64,000 bases of DNA from DATCMU01 sp036563245 (GCA_036563245.1 DATCMU010000035.1:1-64000), one strand, 5' to 3'. Counted from the stretch's first letter, positions 30,009-38,964 are shown. Notes: generated by a model not told the origin, from the sequence alone. Program-made: numbers and translations.

Positions 30009-30857
30009 ATGTTTCCGCGCCCAATTGAGCAGCGGTCCGAGGCGGCCCGCGTCATCTACCAGATCATGCTGCCGATCGCGCTGGTGCTCTGGCTCTTGCC
30101 ACTGCTCGGCGTGGCGGTCACCTCGATCCGCCCGTCTTCCGACCTCGCGTCGGGCAACTATTTCGGCATGCCGTCGCGCATTGCGTTTTCCAACTATGTC
30201 GAGGTGTTCCAGAACTCGCCGATAGCGCAGTACATTCTCAATTCCTTCAAGGTGACCATCCCAACCGTGCTTGGCGCCGTGGCGCTGTCCTGCATGACGG
30301 GATTTGCCCTGGGCGTATATAAGTTCAAGGGCAACCTGCTGATCTTCTTCCTGTTCGTTGCCGGCAATTTCGTGCCCTTCCAGATCCTCATGGTTCCGGT
30401 GCGCGACCTGACCGTGCGCATGGGCATCTACAACACGCCCCAGGCCCTGATCCTTTTCCACATCGCCTTTCAGACCGGGTTCTGTACCCTGTTCATGCGC
30501 AATTTCATCCGTTCGCTTCCCGGTGAACTTATCGAGGCCGCGCGCGTCGAGGGCGTCGCCGAATGGCGCATATTCTGGTTCGTCGTGCTTCCGCTGATGC
30601 GGCCCGCGATTGCTGCGCTTTCGGTGCTCATCTTCACCTTCATCTGGAACGACTATTTCTGGGCGACCGTCCTGACGACCAGTTCGACCACGCAGCCGGT
30701 CACCGCGGGCCTTTATTCGCTCAACGGGCAATGGGTCGCGGCATGGCACCTGGTTTCCGCCGGATCCATCGTTGCCGCACTGCCGCCGGTGGCCATGTTC
30801 TTCCTGATGCAGCGCCATTTCATCGCCGGCCTTACCCTGGGCGCGACCAAGGGCTGA
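30009..30857 (+). CDS. Sugar ABC transporter permease, MalG/UgpE type
   Basis: A 282-residue CUT1 permease with six helices. The EAA loop is EAARVEGVAEWRIFWFVVLPLMRP, and the C-terminus (FFLMQRHFIAGLTLGATKG) is the diagnostic MalG-type ending. It begins one base after the MalF-type gene stop. With the binding protein and the UgpC-type ATPase it completes the importer. Confidence 0.94.
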   Translation: MFPRPIEQRSEAARVIYQIMLPIALVLWLLPLLGVAVTSIRPSSDLASGNYFGMPSRIAFSNYVEVFQNSPIAQYILNSFKVTIPTVLGAVALSCMTGFALGVYKFKGNLLIFFLFVAGNFVPFQILMVPVRDLTVRMGIYNTPQALILFHIAFQTGFCTLFMRNFIRSLPGELIEAARVEGVAEWRIFWFVVLPLMRPAIAALSVLIFTFIWNDYFWATVLTTSSTTQPVTAGLYSLNGQWVAAWHLVSAGSIVAALPPVAMFFLMQRHFIAGLTLGATKG

Positions 30858-31004
30858 GCCCGGTCGCGCGGCGGGCGTACCTGACCGACCACCACCCTTT
30901 TTTCCGAAAGAGGGCCGGCTCCGCATCCTGCCACGCGCGCACAAATGCCTGTCCGGGCCGCAATTCGCGGGGTGCGCCGGCGCGCCCGGCTGTCGTGAAA
31001 ATTT

Positions 31005-31027
31005 AGTCTTGTAAAAGATATAAGACT
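31005..31027. promoter_or_regulatory. Candidate GntR operator before the sulfoglycolysis operon
   Basis: AGTCTT (31005-31010) and AAGACT (31022-31027) form a palindrome with an AT-rich 11-base centre. The right half, ATATAAGACT, is identical to ten bases of the motif upstream of suyA. It lies 64 bases before the kinase start. The promoter itself is unclear here. Confidence 0.6.
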
Positions 31028-31090
31028 TGCTAGGGTGCCGCTGTCGACGTGAGGATGGCCTCGTCTTTCACGTTCAAGAAGTTCAGGACA

Positions 31091-31987
31091 ATGACCAACA
31101 TTCTGGTTGCAGGCAGCGCAGTGGTCGATTTCGTCTTCATGCTCGACGAAATGCCGCGCCAGCCGGAGAAATATCGGGCAAGGGAAGCCGCGATCGTTGG
31201 CGGTGGCTGCGCGGCCAATGCCGCGGTGGCCATTGCACGACTGGGTGGCCACCCTCAGCTTGCCGTGGTCCTGGGCGAGGACGAGGTCGGCGAGATGATT
31301 GTCGCAGGTCTCGAAAGCGAGGGCGTCGATTGCCATGCCGTTCGGCGTGTGCCCGGCCACCGATCGTCGTTTTCCTCGGTGTTCATCGACGCGGCAGGCG
31401 AGCGTCAGATCGTCAACTACCGTGACCGGGAACTTGCCGAAACCGACGCCTATCTGCCTGAAATCGGCGACATGGCGTTCGGCGCGGTTCTCTCCGATAC
31501 TCGTTGGCCGATCGTTGCGGCCCATGTGATGCGCGAAGCGCGGCGGCGTGGCGTGCCGGGCATTCTCGATGCCGAAGCACCGGTCGCCCTGGCGCGGGAG
31601 GCGCTGGACCTTGCGACCCATATCGCGTTTTCGGCGCAGGGGTTGCGCGAATACGCCGGTGTCGAAGATCTCGAGCGTGGCCTGCACATTGCCAGCGAGC
31701 GCACGGGGGCCTTCATCTGCGTCACCGACGGTGCCGATGGCGTCTTCCATCTTGACGGCGGCGATCTCGTCAACACGCCGGCGTTCCAGGTCAAGGCCAT
31801 CGACACGCTGGGAGCGGGCGATGTCTGGCACGGTGCCTTTGCGCTGGCTCTGGTGGAGGGCAGCCGCGAAGCGCACGCAATCCGCTTTGCAAACGCGGTC
31901 GCTGCGATCAAGTGCACGCGGACCGGAGGGAGGGCGGGCAGCCCGACGCGGTCCGAAGTCGAACAATTCCTCAAGGAGCAAGTCTGA
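31091..31987 (+). CDS. PfkB-family sugar kinase, probable 6-deoxy-6-sulfofructose kinase
   Basis: A 298-residue ribokinase-fold enzyme. It starts with NILVAGSAVVDFVF, has the N-terminal GGGCAANAAVAIARLGG signature and the C-terminal PfkB signature DTLGAGDVWHGAFALAL, whose Asp is the catalytic base. Beside a LacD-type aldolase, a fucose-isomerase-like protein and sulfolactate genes it should phosphorylate 6-deoxy-6-sulfofructose at C1 (the role of YihV in Escherichia coli). The ATG at 31091 fits the family; the frame reaches up to 31049. Stop and aldolase start share one base. Substrate is inferred from context. Confidence 0.82.
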   Translation: MTNILVAGSAVVDFVFMLDEMPRQPEKYRAREAAIVGGGCAANAAVAIARLGGHPQLAVVLGEDEVGEMIVAGLESEGVDCHAVRRVPGHRSSFSSVFIDAAGERQIVNYRDRELAETDAYLPEIGDMAFGAVLSDTRWPIVAAHVMREARRRGVPGILDAEAPVALAREALDLATHIAFSAQGLREYAGVEDLERGLHIASERTGAFICVTDGADGVFHLDGGDLVNTPAFQVKAIDTLGAGDVWHGAFALALVEGSREAHAIRFANAVAAIKCTRTGGRAGSPTRSEVEQFLKEQV

Positions 31988-33024
31988 TGAACCTGAGCGC
32001 TGGCAAACTTTGGGGCATGCGTCGCATGGCGGATGCCAATGGCCGCTTCAAGATGACCGCGGTCGACCAGCGCCCACCGATCAAGGGGCCGATAGCCAAG
32101 TACTACGGGGTGGAGCACGCGCCCTATGATGACGTGGCGCGGTTCAAGAGGCTGCTGGTTGAAATGCTGCAGGACGAGAGTTCCGCAATGTTGCTGGATC
32201 CGCATTTCGCCATTCCGCGCGCCATGGACATTCTCAACCCGCAAAAGGGCCTGATCGTTACCCTCGAGGACTCCGTGTTCAAGGAAAAGCCCGAGGGGCG
32301 GCTCTCTGCTGAAATCGACGATTGGTCCGTGAACAAGATCAAGCGCATGGGCGGCGACGCGGTGAAGGTGCTCGCATGGTATCGGCCCGACGCCGGCCGC
32401 GAAGTGAACGCGCATCAGCAGGATTACGTGAAACGGATCGGTGAGGCCTGCGCGCGATACGACATTCCGTTCCTGTTTGAATTGCTGGTGTATCCGCTGG
32501 CCAGCGACGCGCACCAGACCCGCGATTATGTGGAGCTCAAGGGCAAGAAATCCGACGACGTCCTGAAGTCGGTCGAAACGTTCGCGGCGCCCGAATACGG
32601 CATCGACGTATTCAAGCTAGAAAGCCCGCTCAATGCCGACGACGTGCCCGGCGTGGGCAACCCGGGCTGGGAAGATGGCCAGAAAGTGTTCGACGAAATG
32701 GGTCGTCTGGCCGGCCGGCCCTGGGTGATGCTCTCGGCAGGCGCGGGCAAGCATGCCTTCCGCAACATCCTGACCCACGCCTACAAGGCGGGGGCCTCGG
32801 GTTATCTGGCGGGGAGGGCGATCTGGCTGGAGGCTTTCGGAAATTTCCCCGACTGGCAGGCGATCCGCGATGGGCTTTCGAACGACGCGATTCCCTACAT
32901 GAAGAATCTCAACGCGCTCACCGATCGCGAGGCCAGGCCCTGGAGCGCTCATGCCATCTATGGCGATGGCGCGCGCTTTGCGCCGGCCGACGAGAGTTTC
33001 CGCCATGTCTATGAGGCCATGTGA
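31987..33024 (+). CDS. Class I LacD-type aldolase, probable 6-deoxy-6-sulfofructose-1-phosphate aldolase
   Basis: A 345-residue member of the tagatose-bisphosphate aldolase (LacD/YihT) family. The Schiff-base lysine is seen in GIDVFKLESPLN (about residue 210), matching DVLKVE in LacD. KVLAWYRPD and PFLFELLVYP are other core strands. In this setting it should cleave sulfofructose-1-phosphate to dihydroxyacetone phosphate and 3-sulfolactaldehyde. A galactose/tagatose role is possible by family alone, but no such genes are near. It follows the kinase with a TGATG overlap. Confidence 0.83.
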   Translation: MNLSAGKLWGMRRMADANGRFKMTAVDQRPPIKGPIAKYYGVEHAPYDDVARFKRLLVEMLQDESSAMLLDPHFAIPRAMDILNPQKGLIVTLEDSVFKEKPEGRLSAEIDDWSVNKIKRMGGDAVKVLAWYRPDAGREVNAHQQDYVKRIGEACARYDIPFLFELLVYPLASDAHQTRDYVELKGKKSDDVLKSVETFAAPEYGIDVFKLESPLNADDVPGVGNPGWEDGQKVFDEMGRLAGRPWVMLSAGAGKHAFRNILTHAYKAGASGYLAGRAIWLEAFGNFPDWQAIRDGLSNDAIPYMKNLNALTDREARPWSAHAIYGDGARFAPADESFRHVYEAM

Positions 33025-33030
33025 TCGAGA

Positions 33031-34425
33031 ATGAACAGGAAAATCGGCCTTCTGCCGCTCGGGCGCTCCACCTTCGACGTGGAATTCGCCAACCAGATGC
33101 TTTCGGCCATGCTCGCCGCCCTCGATGCGACCGGGAATGAGCTGGTTGGCCCCAGGGAACTGCTGTTCGACGCTGAGGCGACCAGGAACGCCATCGCCGA
33201 ATTGAAAGAGGCCGGGCCTACCGACCTGTTGATCCTGCAGGTCACCTTCACCGATGCGGCGATGACAGCGGAGGCGGCGGCCGCGTTCGACCTTCCACTG
33301 GGAATATGGGCGGTGCCCGAACCGCGTCTGGGCGGTCGCCTGCGGCTCAATGCGTTTTGCGGCCTCAACCTTGCCGCTCACGCGCTGGGCCTGCGCGACC
33401 GCGATTTTTCCTGGCTCTATGCCGACCCCACGGGCGAGGGAATAGGGGCCGACCTGGAAGACCTGCTCGCCGGAAAACGGCTGGCCAGACCGGTTCTGGC
33501 CTCGGCGTCCGCCGATCTGCGCACACCCTCGGGTGACCGTGTCGTTGCCGATCTCAGGGGAAGCCGCATCGGGCGGATCGGCGAACATCCCGCCGGCTTC
33601 GATACCTGCCGATATGATAGTGGTAAGCTGGTCAGCCTGGCGGGCGTCGAAGTCAGCGAACTCACCCTGGGCGATCTGTTCGGCCGCGCCGCCGAAGTGC
33701 CGGCGAATGTCGCCGCCGGAACGCGCAAGGAAGCGCAAGGCCTGCTCGATGGGCTCGACAACGTCGACCAGCCCCAGCTCGACCGTTCGCTCCGGCTCAA
33801 GACCGCAATCGAGGACATCAGGAAACAGGGAAGTTTCGATGCCTTTGCGATCCGGTGTTGGCCGGAGACTTTCACCGAATATGGCGGCGCAGTGTGTGGC
33901 CCGGTTTCGATGCTTGGGGAGAAGCGGCTACCCTGCGCCTGCGAAGCCGATGTCTATGGCGCGCTGACCTCCCTCATGCTGCAAAAGGTCGCCGATGCCC
34001 CGGTCTTTCTGGTCGACCTTGTCGACGTCGATGCGGGGGACAATACCGCTGTGGTCTGGCATTGCGGCCAGGCGCCTGTGTCCATGGCCAGTCCGGCAAC
34101 CCATCCGCATGCCACCATCCACACCAATCGCAAGATGCCGCTCCTGTTCGAGTTCACCCTCAAGCCCGGCCGCGTGACCTTCGCGCGCATCAGCCAGGCG
34201 CGTGGCGAGACCAGGATGGTCATCGCGTCGGGCGAGATGCTCGAAGCGCCAATGGCCTTCACCGGCACCTCGGGCGTGCTGCGCTTCGATACCCCGGCGC
34301 CCGAACTGCTTGAGCGCATCATGGGCGCTGCCCTCGAACATCACATGGCGCTCGCCTACGGCGACCATCGCGACACTTTGCGCGGCGTAGCCGCCGCGCT
34401 CGGCATAGACATTTTGGAGCTTTGA
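33031..34425 (+). CDS. L-fucose/L-arabinose-isomerase-like protein, probable sulfoquinovose isomerase
   Basis: A 464-residue protein of the fucose/arabinose isomerase fold. The C-terminal half has the metal-site motifs of FucI-like enzymes: AIRCWPETFTEYGGAVCG, LPCACEADVYGALTSLML and VVWHCGQAP, giving Glu, Asp and His ligand candidates. In sulfo-EMP2 pathways an isomerase of this fold turns sulfoquinovose into sulfofructose, replacing the YihS enzyme of Escherichia coli; its position between the aldolase and the oxidoreductase gene supports that here. Reaction not proven by sequence. Starts six bases after the aldolase stop. Confidence 0.72.
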   Translation: MNRKIGLLPLGRSTFDVEFANQMLSAMLAALDATGNELVGPRELLFDAEATRNAIAELKEAGPTDLLILQVTFTDAAMTAEAAAAFDLPLGIWAVPEPRLGGRLRLNAFCGLNLAAHALGLRDRDFSWLYADPTGEGIGADLEDLLAGKRLARPVLASASADLRTPSGDRVVADLRGSRIGRIGEHPAGFDTCRYDSGKLVSLAGVEVSELTLGDLFGRAAEVPANVAAGTRKEAQGLLDGLDNVDQPQLDRSLRLKTAIEDIRKQGSFDAFAIRCWPETFTEYGGAVCGPVSMLGEKRLPCACEADVYGALTSLMLQKVADAPVFLVDLVDVDAGDNTAVVWHCGQAPVSMASPATHPHATIHTNRKMPLLFEFTLKPGRVTFARISQARGETRMVIASGEMLEAPMAFTGTSGVLRFDTPAPELLERIMGAALEHHMALAYGDHRDTLRGVAAALGIDILEL

Positions 34426-34430
34426 ACGAA

Positions 34431-35516
34431 ATGAGCACTGTCCGCTACGGAATCATCGGCTCTGGCATGATGGGCCACGAGCACATGCGCAATATCGCGC
34501 TGCTGCCGGACGCAAAGGTGGTTGCGGTCGCCGATACCGACGAGGGAATGCGTGAAAGCGCCGCCAGGCTCGCCGGCGAGGGGACGGCGGCTTTTGCCGA
34601 CTATCGTGACCTTCTGTCAGCCGATCTGTGCGACGCCTTCGTGGTCGCCACGCCCAACTACCACCACGTCACCGTGATGCGCGACCTTGCCGGATACGGC
34701 AAGCCGGTATTGTGCGAGAAACCGCTTTGCACCACGGTTGAGGATTGCCGCGAGATCACGGCGGCGGCCAACCGGATGGGGACGCCGGTCTGGGTGGCCA
34801 TGGAATACCGCTTCATCGCTCCGGTTTCCCGCCTTCTCGACGAAGTAAGGGGCGGAACGGTGGGCAAGCTGCGCATGTTCTCTATCCGCGAACACCGCTT
34901 TCCCTTCCTGCACAAGGTGGGCGACTGGAACCGCTTCAACGCCAAGACCGGCGGCACCCTCGTGGAAAAGTGCTGCCACTTCTTCGATCTCATGCGCCTG
35001 GCGGTCGGGGCCGAGCCGGTGCGCGTCTATGCATCGGGAGCCATGGACGTCAACTTCCTCGACGAGAGATATGACGGACGCCGCCCCGATATCCTCGACA
35101 ATGCCTTTGTCGTCGTCGATTTCGACAATGGCGCGCGCGCCATGCTCGATCTTTGCATGTTCGCCGAGGGCTCCTATTGGCAGGAGGCGATCGCCGCCAC
35201 GGGCGATCTCGCCCGCGTCGAGGCATTCGTGCCCGGTCCGGCAAGGTTCTCGCCGGATGGACGCGAGCGCACCGCCGAAATCGCCATTTCGCCCCGGGCT
35301 ACCAAGATCGAGCGCCGCGAGCCGGTGGAGGTGGACGAGAAGATCCTCGCCGCCGGGGATCATTACGGGTCCACATTCTATCAGCATCAGCGGTTCCTCG
35401 ACCTTGTGCGGCACGGCGGGAAGCCGGAAGTCACCCTCGAGGATGGAACGCGGGCCGTTCAGATGGGGGCCGCGGCCGAGGAATCGGCCCGAACAGGGCA
35501 AGCGGTTACTCTTTGA
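34431..35516 (+). CDS. Gfo/Idh/MocA oxidoreductase, candidate NAD-dependent sulfoquinovosidase (SqgA/GH188-like)
   Basis: A 361-residue protein. The Rossmann domain begins VRYGIIGSGMMGHEH, and the family EKP motif is VLCEKPLCTT. The C-terminal domain holds VAMEYRF, EHRFPFLHKVGDWNRF and GGTLVEKCCHFFDLMR. No GH31 sulfoquinovosidase of the YihQ type is in the window, and a Gfo/Idh/MocA family (SqgA, GH188) is known to release SQ from its glycosides by an NAD-dependent redox mechanism in sulfo-EMP2 bacteria. I therefore propose that role; an ordinary sugar dehydrogenase remains possible. A TTG at 34422 overlapping the isomerase stop is an alternative start. Confidence 0.7.
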   Translation: MSTVRYGIIGSGMMGHEHMRNIALLPDAKVVAVADTDEGMRESAARLAGEGTAAFADYRDLLSADLCDAFVVATPNYHHVTVMRDLAGYGKPVLCEKPLCTTVEDCREITAAANRMGTPVWVAMEYRFIAPVSRLLDEVRGGTVGKLRMFSIREHRFPFLHKVGDWNRFNAKTGGTLVEKCCHFFDLMRLAVGAEPVRVYASGAMDVNFLDERYDGRRPDILDNAFVVVDFDNGARAMLDLCMFAEGSYWQEAIAATGDLARVEAFVPGPARFSPDGRERTAEIAISPRATKIERREPVEVDEKILAAGDHYGSTFYQHQRFLDLVRHGGKPEVTLEDGTRAVQMGAAAEESARTGQAVTL

Positions 35517-35559
35517 CGCGAAAGCGGTCGACCTGGGCGCCCTCTATGAGGGGGGAGGG

Positions 35560-36288
35560 CTACCTCAAGTCCGAGGCGTAATGCACCGTCTCGGTCAGGC
35601 AGTGCGACCGGCGGAATTCGACTGGCCGGTCGCCGAAGTCGTAGGCGGTGCGGCTGATGAGCAGAAGCGGCGTTCCCTCCTGGCACTTCAGATGCTCGGC
35701 ATCGTGTGCCGTCGCCGCTATCGCCTTGATCTGCTCGGAACTGCGGGCAATCGTGATGCCGTATTCGCTTGAATAAAGCTGGTAGACATTGTTCGGGATC
35801 TCGCCGAGTTCCCCCAGTCTTGGAAAGCGCTCCACGGGCAGCGACAGGGTCTCGGTCAGGATCGGCTCGGTCCCATGGAACCGTACGCGATCGATTCGCC
35901 AGACCTTTGCTTTCTTCTCGAGCCCCAGTGCGGCACGTTCCGATTCGTCCGCGGCGCCCGACGATCGCTTGAGCACAGTCGAGACCGGAAAGAACCGTTC
36001 TCCGCTGTCCGGCGCGAGTCGAAAGAACTGGAACAGGATGCGGGATTCCTCGAATTCGGCCACGAATGTCCCGCGCCCCTGCCTGCGCACCAGCACGCCG
36101 TCCGCGGTCAGCGCGTCGAGTGCCTTGCGGACCGTGCCCTGGCTGACCCCAAGCATCCGCGCCAGCTCCTGCTCGCTGGGCAACATGGCGCCGGGCTGCC
36201 ACACCCCGTCCGCCAGCCGGCGCAACATCTCTTCGCGCACCTGCGTGTAGAGCGGCTTGAAGCCGACCTGGGCTGTGTGAGAGTGCAT
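35560..36288 (-). CDS. GntR-family regulator, HutC subfamily (UTRA domain)
   Basis: A 242-residue regulator. The N-terminal winged helix is PLYTQVREEMLRRLADGVWQ, LPSEQELARMLGVSQGTVRKALDAL and VLVRRQGRGTFVAEF. The rest is a UTRA ligand domain (PILTETLSLPVERFPRLGEL, LLLISRTAYDFGDRPVEFRRSHCL). It lies within the sulfosugar locus, divergent from suyAB, with a palindromic TCTTATATAAGA in the shared gap. Related motifs stand before the kinase and importer operons, so it is the likely repressor of all three, released by a sulfosugar or sulfonate. Confidence 0.93.
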   Translation of the reverse strand: MHSHTAQVGFKPLYTQVREEMLRRLADGVWQPGAMLPSEQELARMLGVSQGTVRKALDALTADGVLVRRQGRGTFVAEFEESRILFQFFRLAPDSGERFFPVSTVLKRSSGAADESERAALGLEKKAKVWRIDRVRFHGTEPILTETLSLPVERFPRLGELGEIPNNVYQLYSSEYGITIARSSEQIKAIAATAHDAEHLKCQEGTPLLLISRTAYDFGDRPVEFRRSHCLTETVHYASDLR

Positions 36289-36335
36289 CGGTCCCCATTC
36301 CTCGATTGCAGTTGTGTTTTTTTATCCCGGACCGA

Positions 36336-36381
36336 TTGACATTTCCAGCATTGTGCATCTTATATCTTATATAAGACTATA
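36336..36381 (+). promoter_or_regulatory. suyAB promoter with GntR operator
   Basis: A perfect -35 TTGACA (36336-36341) is followed 18 bases later by TTATAT (36360-36365) as -10. The perfect 12-base palindrome TCTTATATAAGA (36365-36376) overlaps the -10 and expected start, with an extra TCTTATA half just before it. This is ideal placement for repression, and it lies 70 bases from the divergent GntR start. Confidence 0.7.
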
Positions 36382-36413
36382 GGGCGCCCGGCGCCCCCCA
36401 CAGGAGGCGAGTT

Positions 36414-36701
36414 GTGAGCATTCCGCAATTGCTTGTGCATGAGCATGCCGACAATGTCGGCGTTGTCGTTGTCGAGGGACTGAAGGCAGGCACGAAGATG
36501 CTTTGCGTGGTGACCTCGGATAATTCGAGCTTCGAACTTGAGGCGCGGTCTGACGTGCCGATCGGGCACAAGGTGGCGCTCAAGGACCTTTCGGCCGGGG
36601 ACACCGCGATCAAGTACGGCCAGGACGTTGGCCGGATCGTTGCCGATGTGGAGAAGGGCGGACACGTCCACGTGCACAATCTCAAGACCAAGCGCTGGTA
36701 G
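36414..36701 (+). CDS. suyA: (R)-sulfolactate sulfo-lyase, small (alpha) subunit
   Basis: A 95-residue protein of the UxaA N-terminal (SAF-like) type, starting at a GTG six bases after AGGAGG. It reads [21 protein letters not shown] ... [45 protein letters not shown] (split here by position), the domain that in altronate dehydratase is fused to the large domain but in SuyAB is a separate small subunit. Subunit sizes (95 and 392) match SuyA and SuyB. With SuyB it would cleave (R)-sulfolactate to pyruvate and sulfite. A GGGCGC-CCG-GCGCCC hairpin precedes the ribosome site. Confidence 0.86.
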   Translation: MSIPQLLVHEHADNVGVVVVEGLKAGTKMLCVVTSDNSSFELEARSDVPIGHKVALKDLSAGDTAIKYGQDVGRIVADVEKGGHVHVHNLKTKRW

Positions 36702-36714
36702 GAAGAGGCTCCCG

Positions 36715-37893
36715 ATGTCCGAATATTCCAATCTCACCATCAAGGGCTATCGCCGCGAGAATGGCCGCGTGGGGGTTCGCAACCACGTTGTCATCCTGCC
36801 GGTCGACGATATCTCCAATGCCGCCTGCGAGGCGGTGGCCAACAACATCAAGGGCACGCTGGCGCTGCCGCACGCCTATGGTCGCCTGCAGTTCGGGGAG
36901 GACCTCGAACTGTTCTTCCGCACCATGATCGGCACGGGGTCCAACCCTAACGTGGCGGCGGTGATCGTTATCGGCATCGAGCCGGGCTGGACCAAGAGGA
37001 TCGTGGACGGCATCGCCGAGACCGGCAAGCCGGTGGCCGGGTTCTCCATCGAGCAGAACGGCGATCTCAAGACCATCATGGACGCCTCGCGCAAGGCCAA
37101 GGAATTCGTGCACTACGCTTCTGAACTGCAGCGCGAGGACTGCCCGCTCTCCGATCTGTGGATCTCCACCAAGTGCGGGGAGAGCGACACGACCACCGGC
37201 CTTGGCTCGTGCCCCACGGTGGGCAACATGTACGACAAGCTGATCCCCGAGGGCATCTACGGGGTATTCGGCGAGACCTCCGAGATCACCGGGGCCGAGC
37301 ACATCTGCAAGGCGCGGGCGATCAATGAGGAGGTCGGCGAACGCTGGTATGCGATGTGGAAGGCCTACCAGGACGATGTGATCTTCGCCCACCAGACCGA
37401 TGATCTGTCCGAAAGCCAGCCCACCAAGGGCAATATCGAGGGCGGGTTGACCACCATCGAGGAAAAGGCGCTGGGCAACCTGGAAAAGATCGGCCGCGAC
37501 TGCCGCTATATCGACATCCTTGAGCCGGCCGAGGCGCCGAAATCGGGCAAGGGGCTCTACTTCATGGACTCCTCTTCGGCGGCGGCCGAATGCGTCACCC
37601 TGATGGCGGCGGGGGGGTATGTGATCCACACCTTCCCCACCGGGCAGGGCAATGTGGTCGGCAACCCCATCGTGCCGGTGATCAAGATCAGCGCCAATCC
37701 GCGCACCGTGCGGACCATGGGCGAGCATATCGACGTCGATGTCTCCGGCATCCTGAGGCGCGACATGACCATCGACGAAGCCGGCGATGCCCTGATCGAA
37801 ATGATCCGGCGCACCGCGAATGGCCGCAGCACCGCCGCCGAGGCCCTTGGCCATCGAGAGTTCGTCATGACAAAACTATACAGATCCGCCTGA
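36715..37893 (+). CDS. suyB: (R)-sulfolactate sulfo-lyase, large (beta) subunit
   Basis: A 392-residue protein of the UxaA C-terminal family. Its opening ([20 protein letters not shown], then [19 protein letters not shown]) and [34 protein letters not shown], and [18 protein letters not shown] are what I recall as typical of SuyB; the two Cys regions may bind the iron needed by this family. It acts with SuyA to desulfonate (R)-sulfolactate. Altronate or galactarate dehydratase is the main alternative, but the flanking sulfolactate dehydrogenases argue for SuyB. The ATG is 13 bases after the suyA stop. Confidence 0.87.
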   Translation: MSEYSNLTIKGYRRENGRVGVRNHVVILPVDDISNAACEAVANNIKGTLALPHAYGRLQFGEDLELFFRTMIGTGSNPNVAAVIVIGIEPGWTKRIVDGIAETGKPVAGFSIEQNGDLKTIMDASRKAKEFVHYASELQREDCPLSDLWISTKCGESDTTTGLGSCPTVGNMYDKLIPEGIYGVFGETSEITGAEHICKARAINEEVGERWYAMWKAYQDDVIFAHQTDDLSESQPTKGNIEGGLTTIEEKALGNLEKIGRDCRYIDILEPAEAPKSGKGLYFMDSSSAAAECVTLMAAGGYVIHTFPTGQGNVVGNPIVPVIKISANPRTVRTMGEHIDVDVSGILRRDMTIDEAGDALIEMIRRTANGRSTAAEALGHREFVMTKLYRSA

Positions 37894-38031
37894 TCCGGCA
37901 CGCGGCCGGTACTGGACCACTCCCGCCAGGGCGCATGGCATGCCGGGCCAGGCGTCCTGGCCATTGCTGCGTTCGCCGTGGCCGTGCATCGTTGCCGCAA
38001 ATTGCCCAAGACCAGAATGCCAGGAACCCAG

Positions 38032-38964
38032 ATGCCCGATATCGTTATTTCCGAATTCATGGATGAGTCCGCGCTCGCGGACCTCAGGGCACGCCACGAC
38101 GTACTCTACGATCCGGGCCTGGTCGACAATCCCGACGCACTCCATGAGGCGGTGGTGTCGGCCAGGGCGCTCGTCGTTCGGAACCGCACCCAGGTGCGGG
38201 CCGCGCTGCTGGATCGGGCTCCGCTTCTTGAATGCGTGGGCCGCCTTGGGGTGGGGCTGGACAATATCGACGTCGACGAATGCAGGGCGCGCAACATTGC
38301 CGTCTTTCCCGCGACCGGCGCCAATGACCTGTCGGTCGCCGAATATGTGATCACCGCCGCGCTCGTTCTGCTGCGTGGCGCCTGGATGTCGACCGATGCC
38401 ATGATCGCGGGCCAATGGCCGCGCCAGAAGCTGATCGGCCGCGAACTCAGCGGCCAGACCCTTGGCCTGGTCGGCTACGGGGGTATCGCCCGCGATCTGG
38501 CCGGGCGGGCCGCAGGGTTGGGTATGCGGTTGATCGCCTACGATCCGTTCCTGCCTGCCGATCACGCCGCATGGAGCCGGGCGCAGCGCTGCGATCTCGA
38601 CGAGCTTCTGGCCCAATCCGATGTGGTCAGCCTTCACACGCCCCTGACGGATGACACCCGCCATTTGATCGGCCCATCGGCGCTGGGCCGGATGCGGCGT
38701 CGCGCGATACTGGTAAATGCCGCGCGCGGCGGCGTGGTCGACGAGGCGGCTCTGGCCCAGGCCTTGCGCGACGGCAAGATAGGCGGCGCGGCGCTCGATG
38801 TCTTCGAGCAGGAACCCTTGACCGCCGACGCGGCCGCGAAGTTCAAGGGCTTGCCCAATATCCTTCTGACGCCGCACATTGCGGGGGTCACCGAGGAATC
38901 CAATGTGCGGGTGAGCGAGTTGATCGCAAAGCGTGTGTTCGACCATCTTGCGGGGCAGAAATGA
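38032..38964 (+). CDS. slcC: D-isomer 2-hydroxyacid dehydrogenase, probable (S)-sulfolactate dehydrogenase
   Basis: A 310-residue NAD-dependent dehydrogenase. It has the nucleotide-binding GLVGYGGIARDLAGRAAGLG, and the catalytic Arg in NAARGGVVDE, Glu in VFEQEPL and His in LTPHIAGVT. In the SlcC/ComC system this type of enzyme oxidises (S)-sulfolactate to sulfopyruvate, and position right before a ComC homologue and after suyAB supports that role. Phosphoglycerate or hydroxypyruvate dehydrogenase would be the general family guess. The ATG at 38032 follows AGGAA; stop overlaps comC by four bases. Confidence 0.82.
   Translation: MPDIVISEFMDESALADLRARHDVLYDPGLVDNPDALHEAVVSARALVVRNRTQVRAALLDRAPLLECVGRLGVGLDNIDVDECRARNIAVFPATGANDLSVAEYVITAALVLLRGAWMSTDAMIAGQWPRQKLIGRELSGQTLGLVGYGGIARDLAGRAAGLGMRLIAYDPFLPADHAAWSRAQRCDLDELLAQSDVVSLHTPLTDDTRHLIGPSALGRMRRRAILVNAARGGVVDEAALAQALRDGKIGGAALDVFEQEPLTADAAAKFKGLPNILLTPHIAGVTEESNVRVSELIAKRVFDHLAGQK

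Noticed and set aside
31987..33024. Tagatose-bisphosphate aldolase of galactose or lactose catabolism
   Set aside because: No galactose-6-phosphate isomerase, tagatose kinase partner set or lac genes nearby; the neighbouring sulfolactate genes give a better explanation.
36414..37893. Altronate dehydratase (uxaA) as the identity of the split UxaA-family pair
   Set aside because: Altronate dehydratase is normally one chain or sits with hexuronate genes. Here the subunits are separate, sized like SuyA/SuyB, and flanked by sulfolactate dehydrogenase types.
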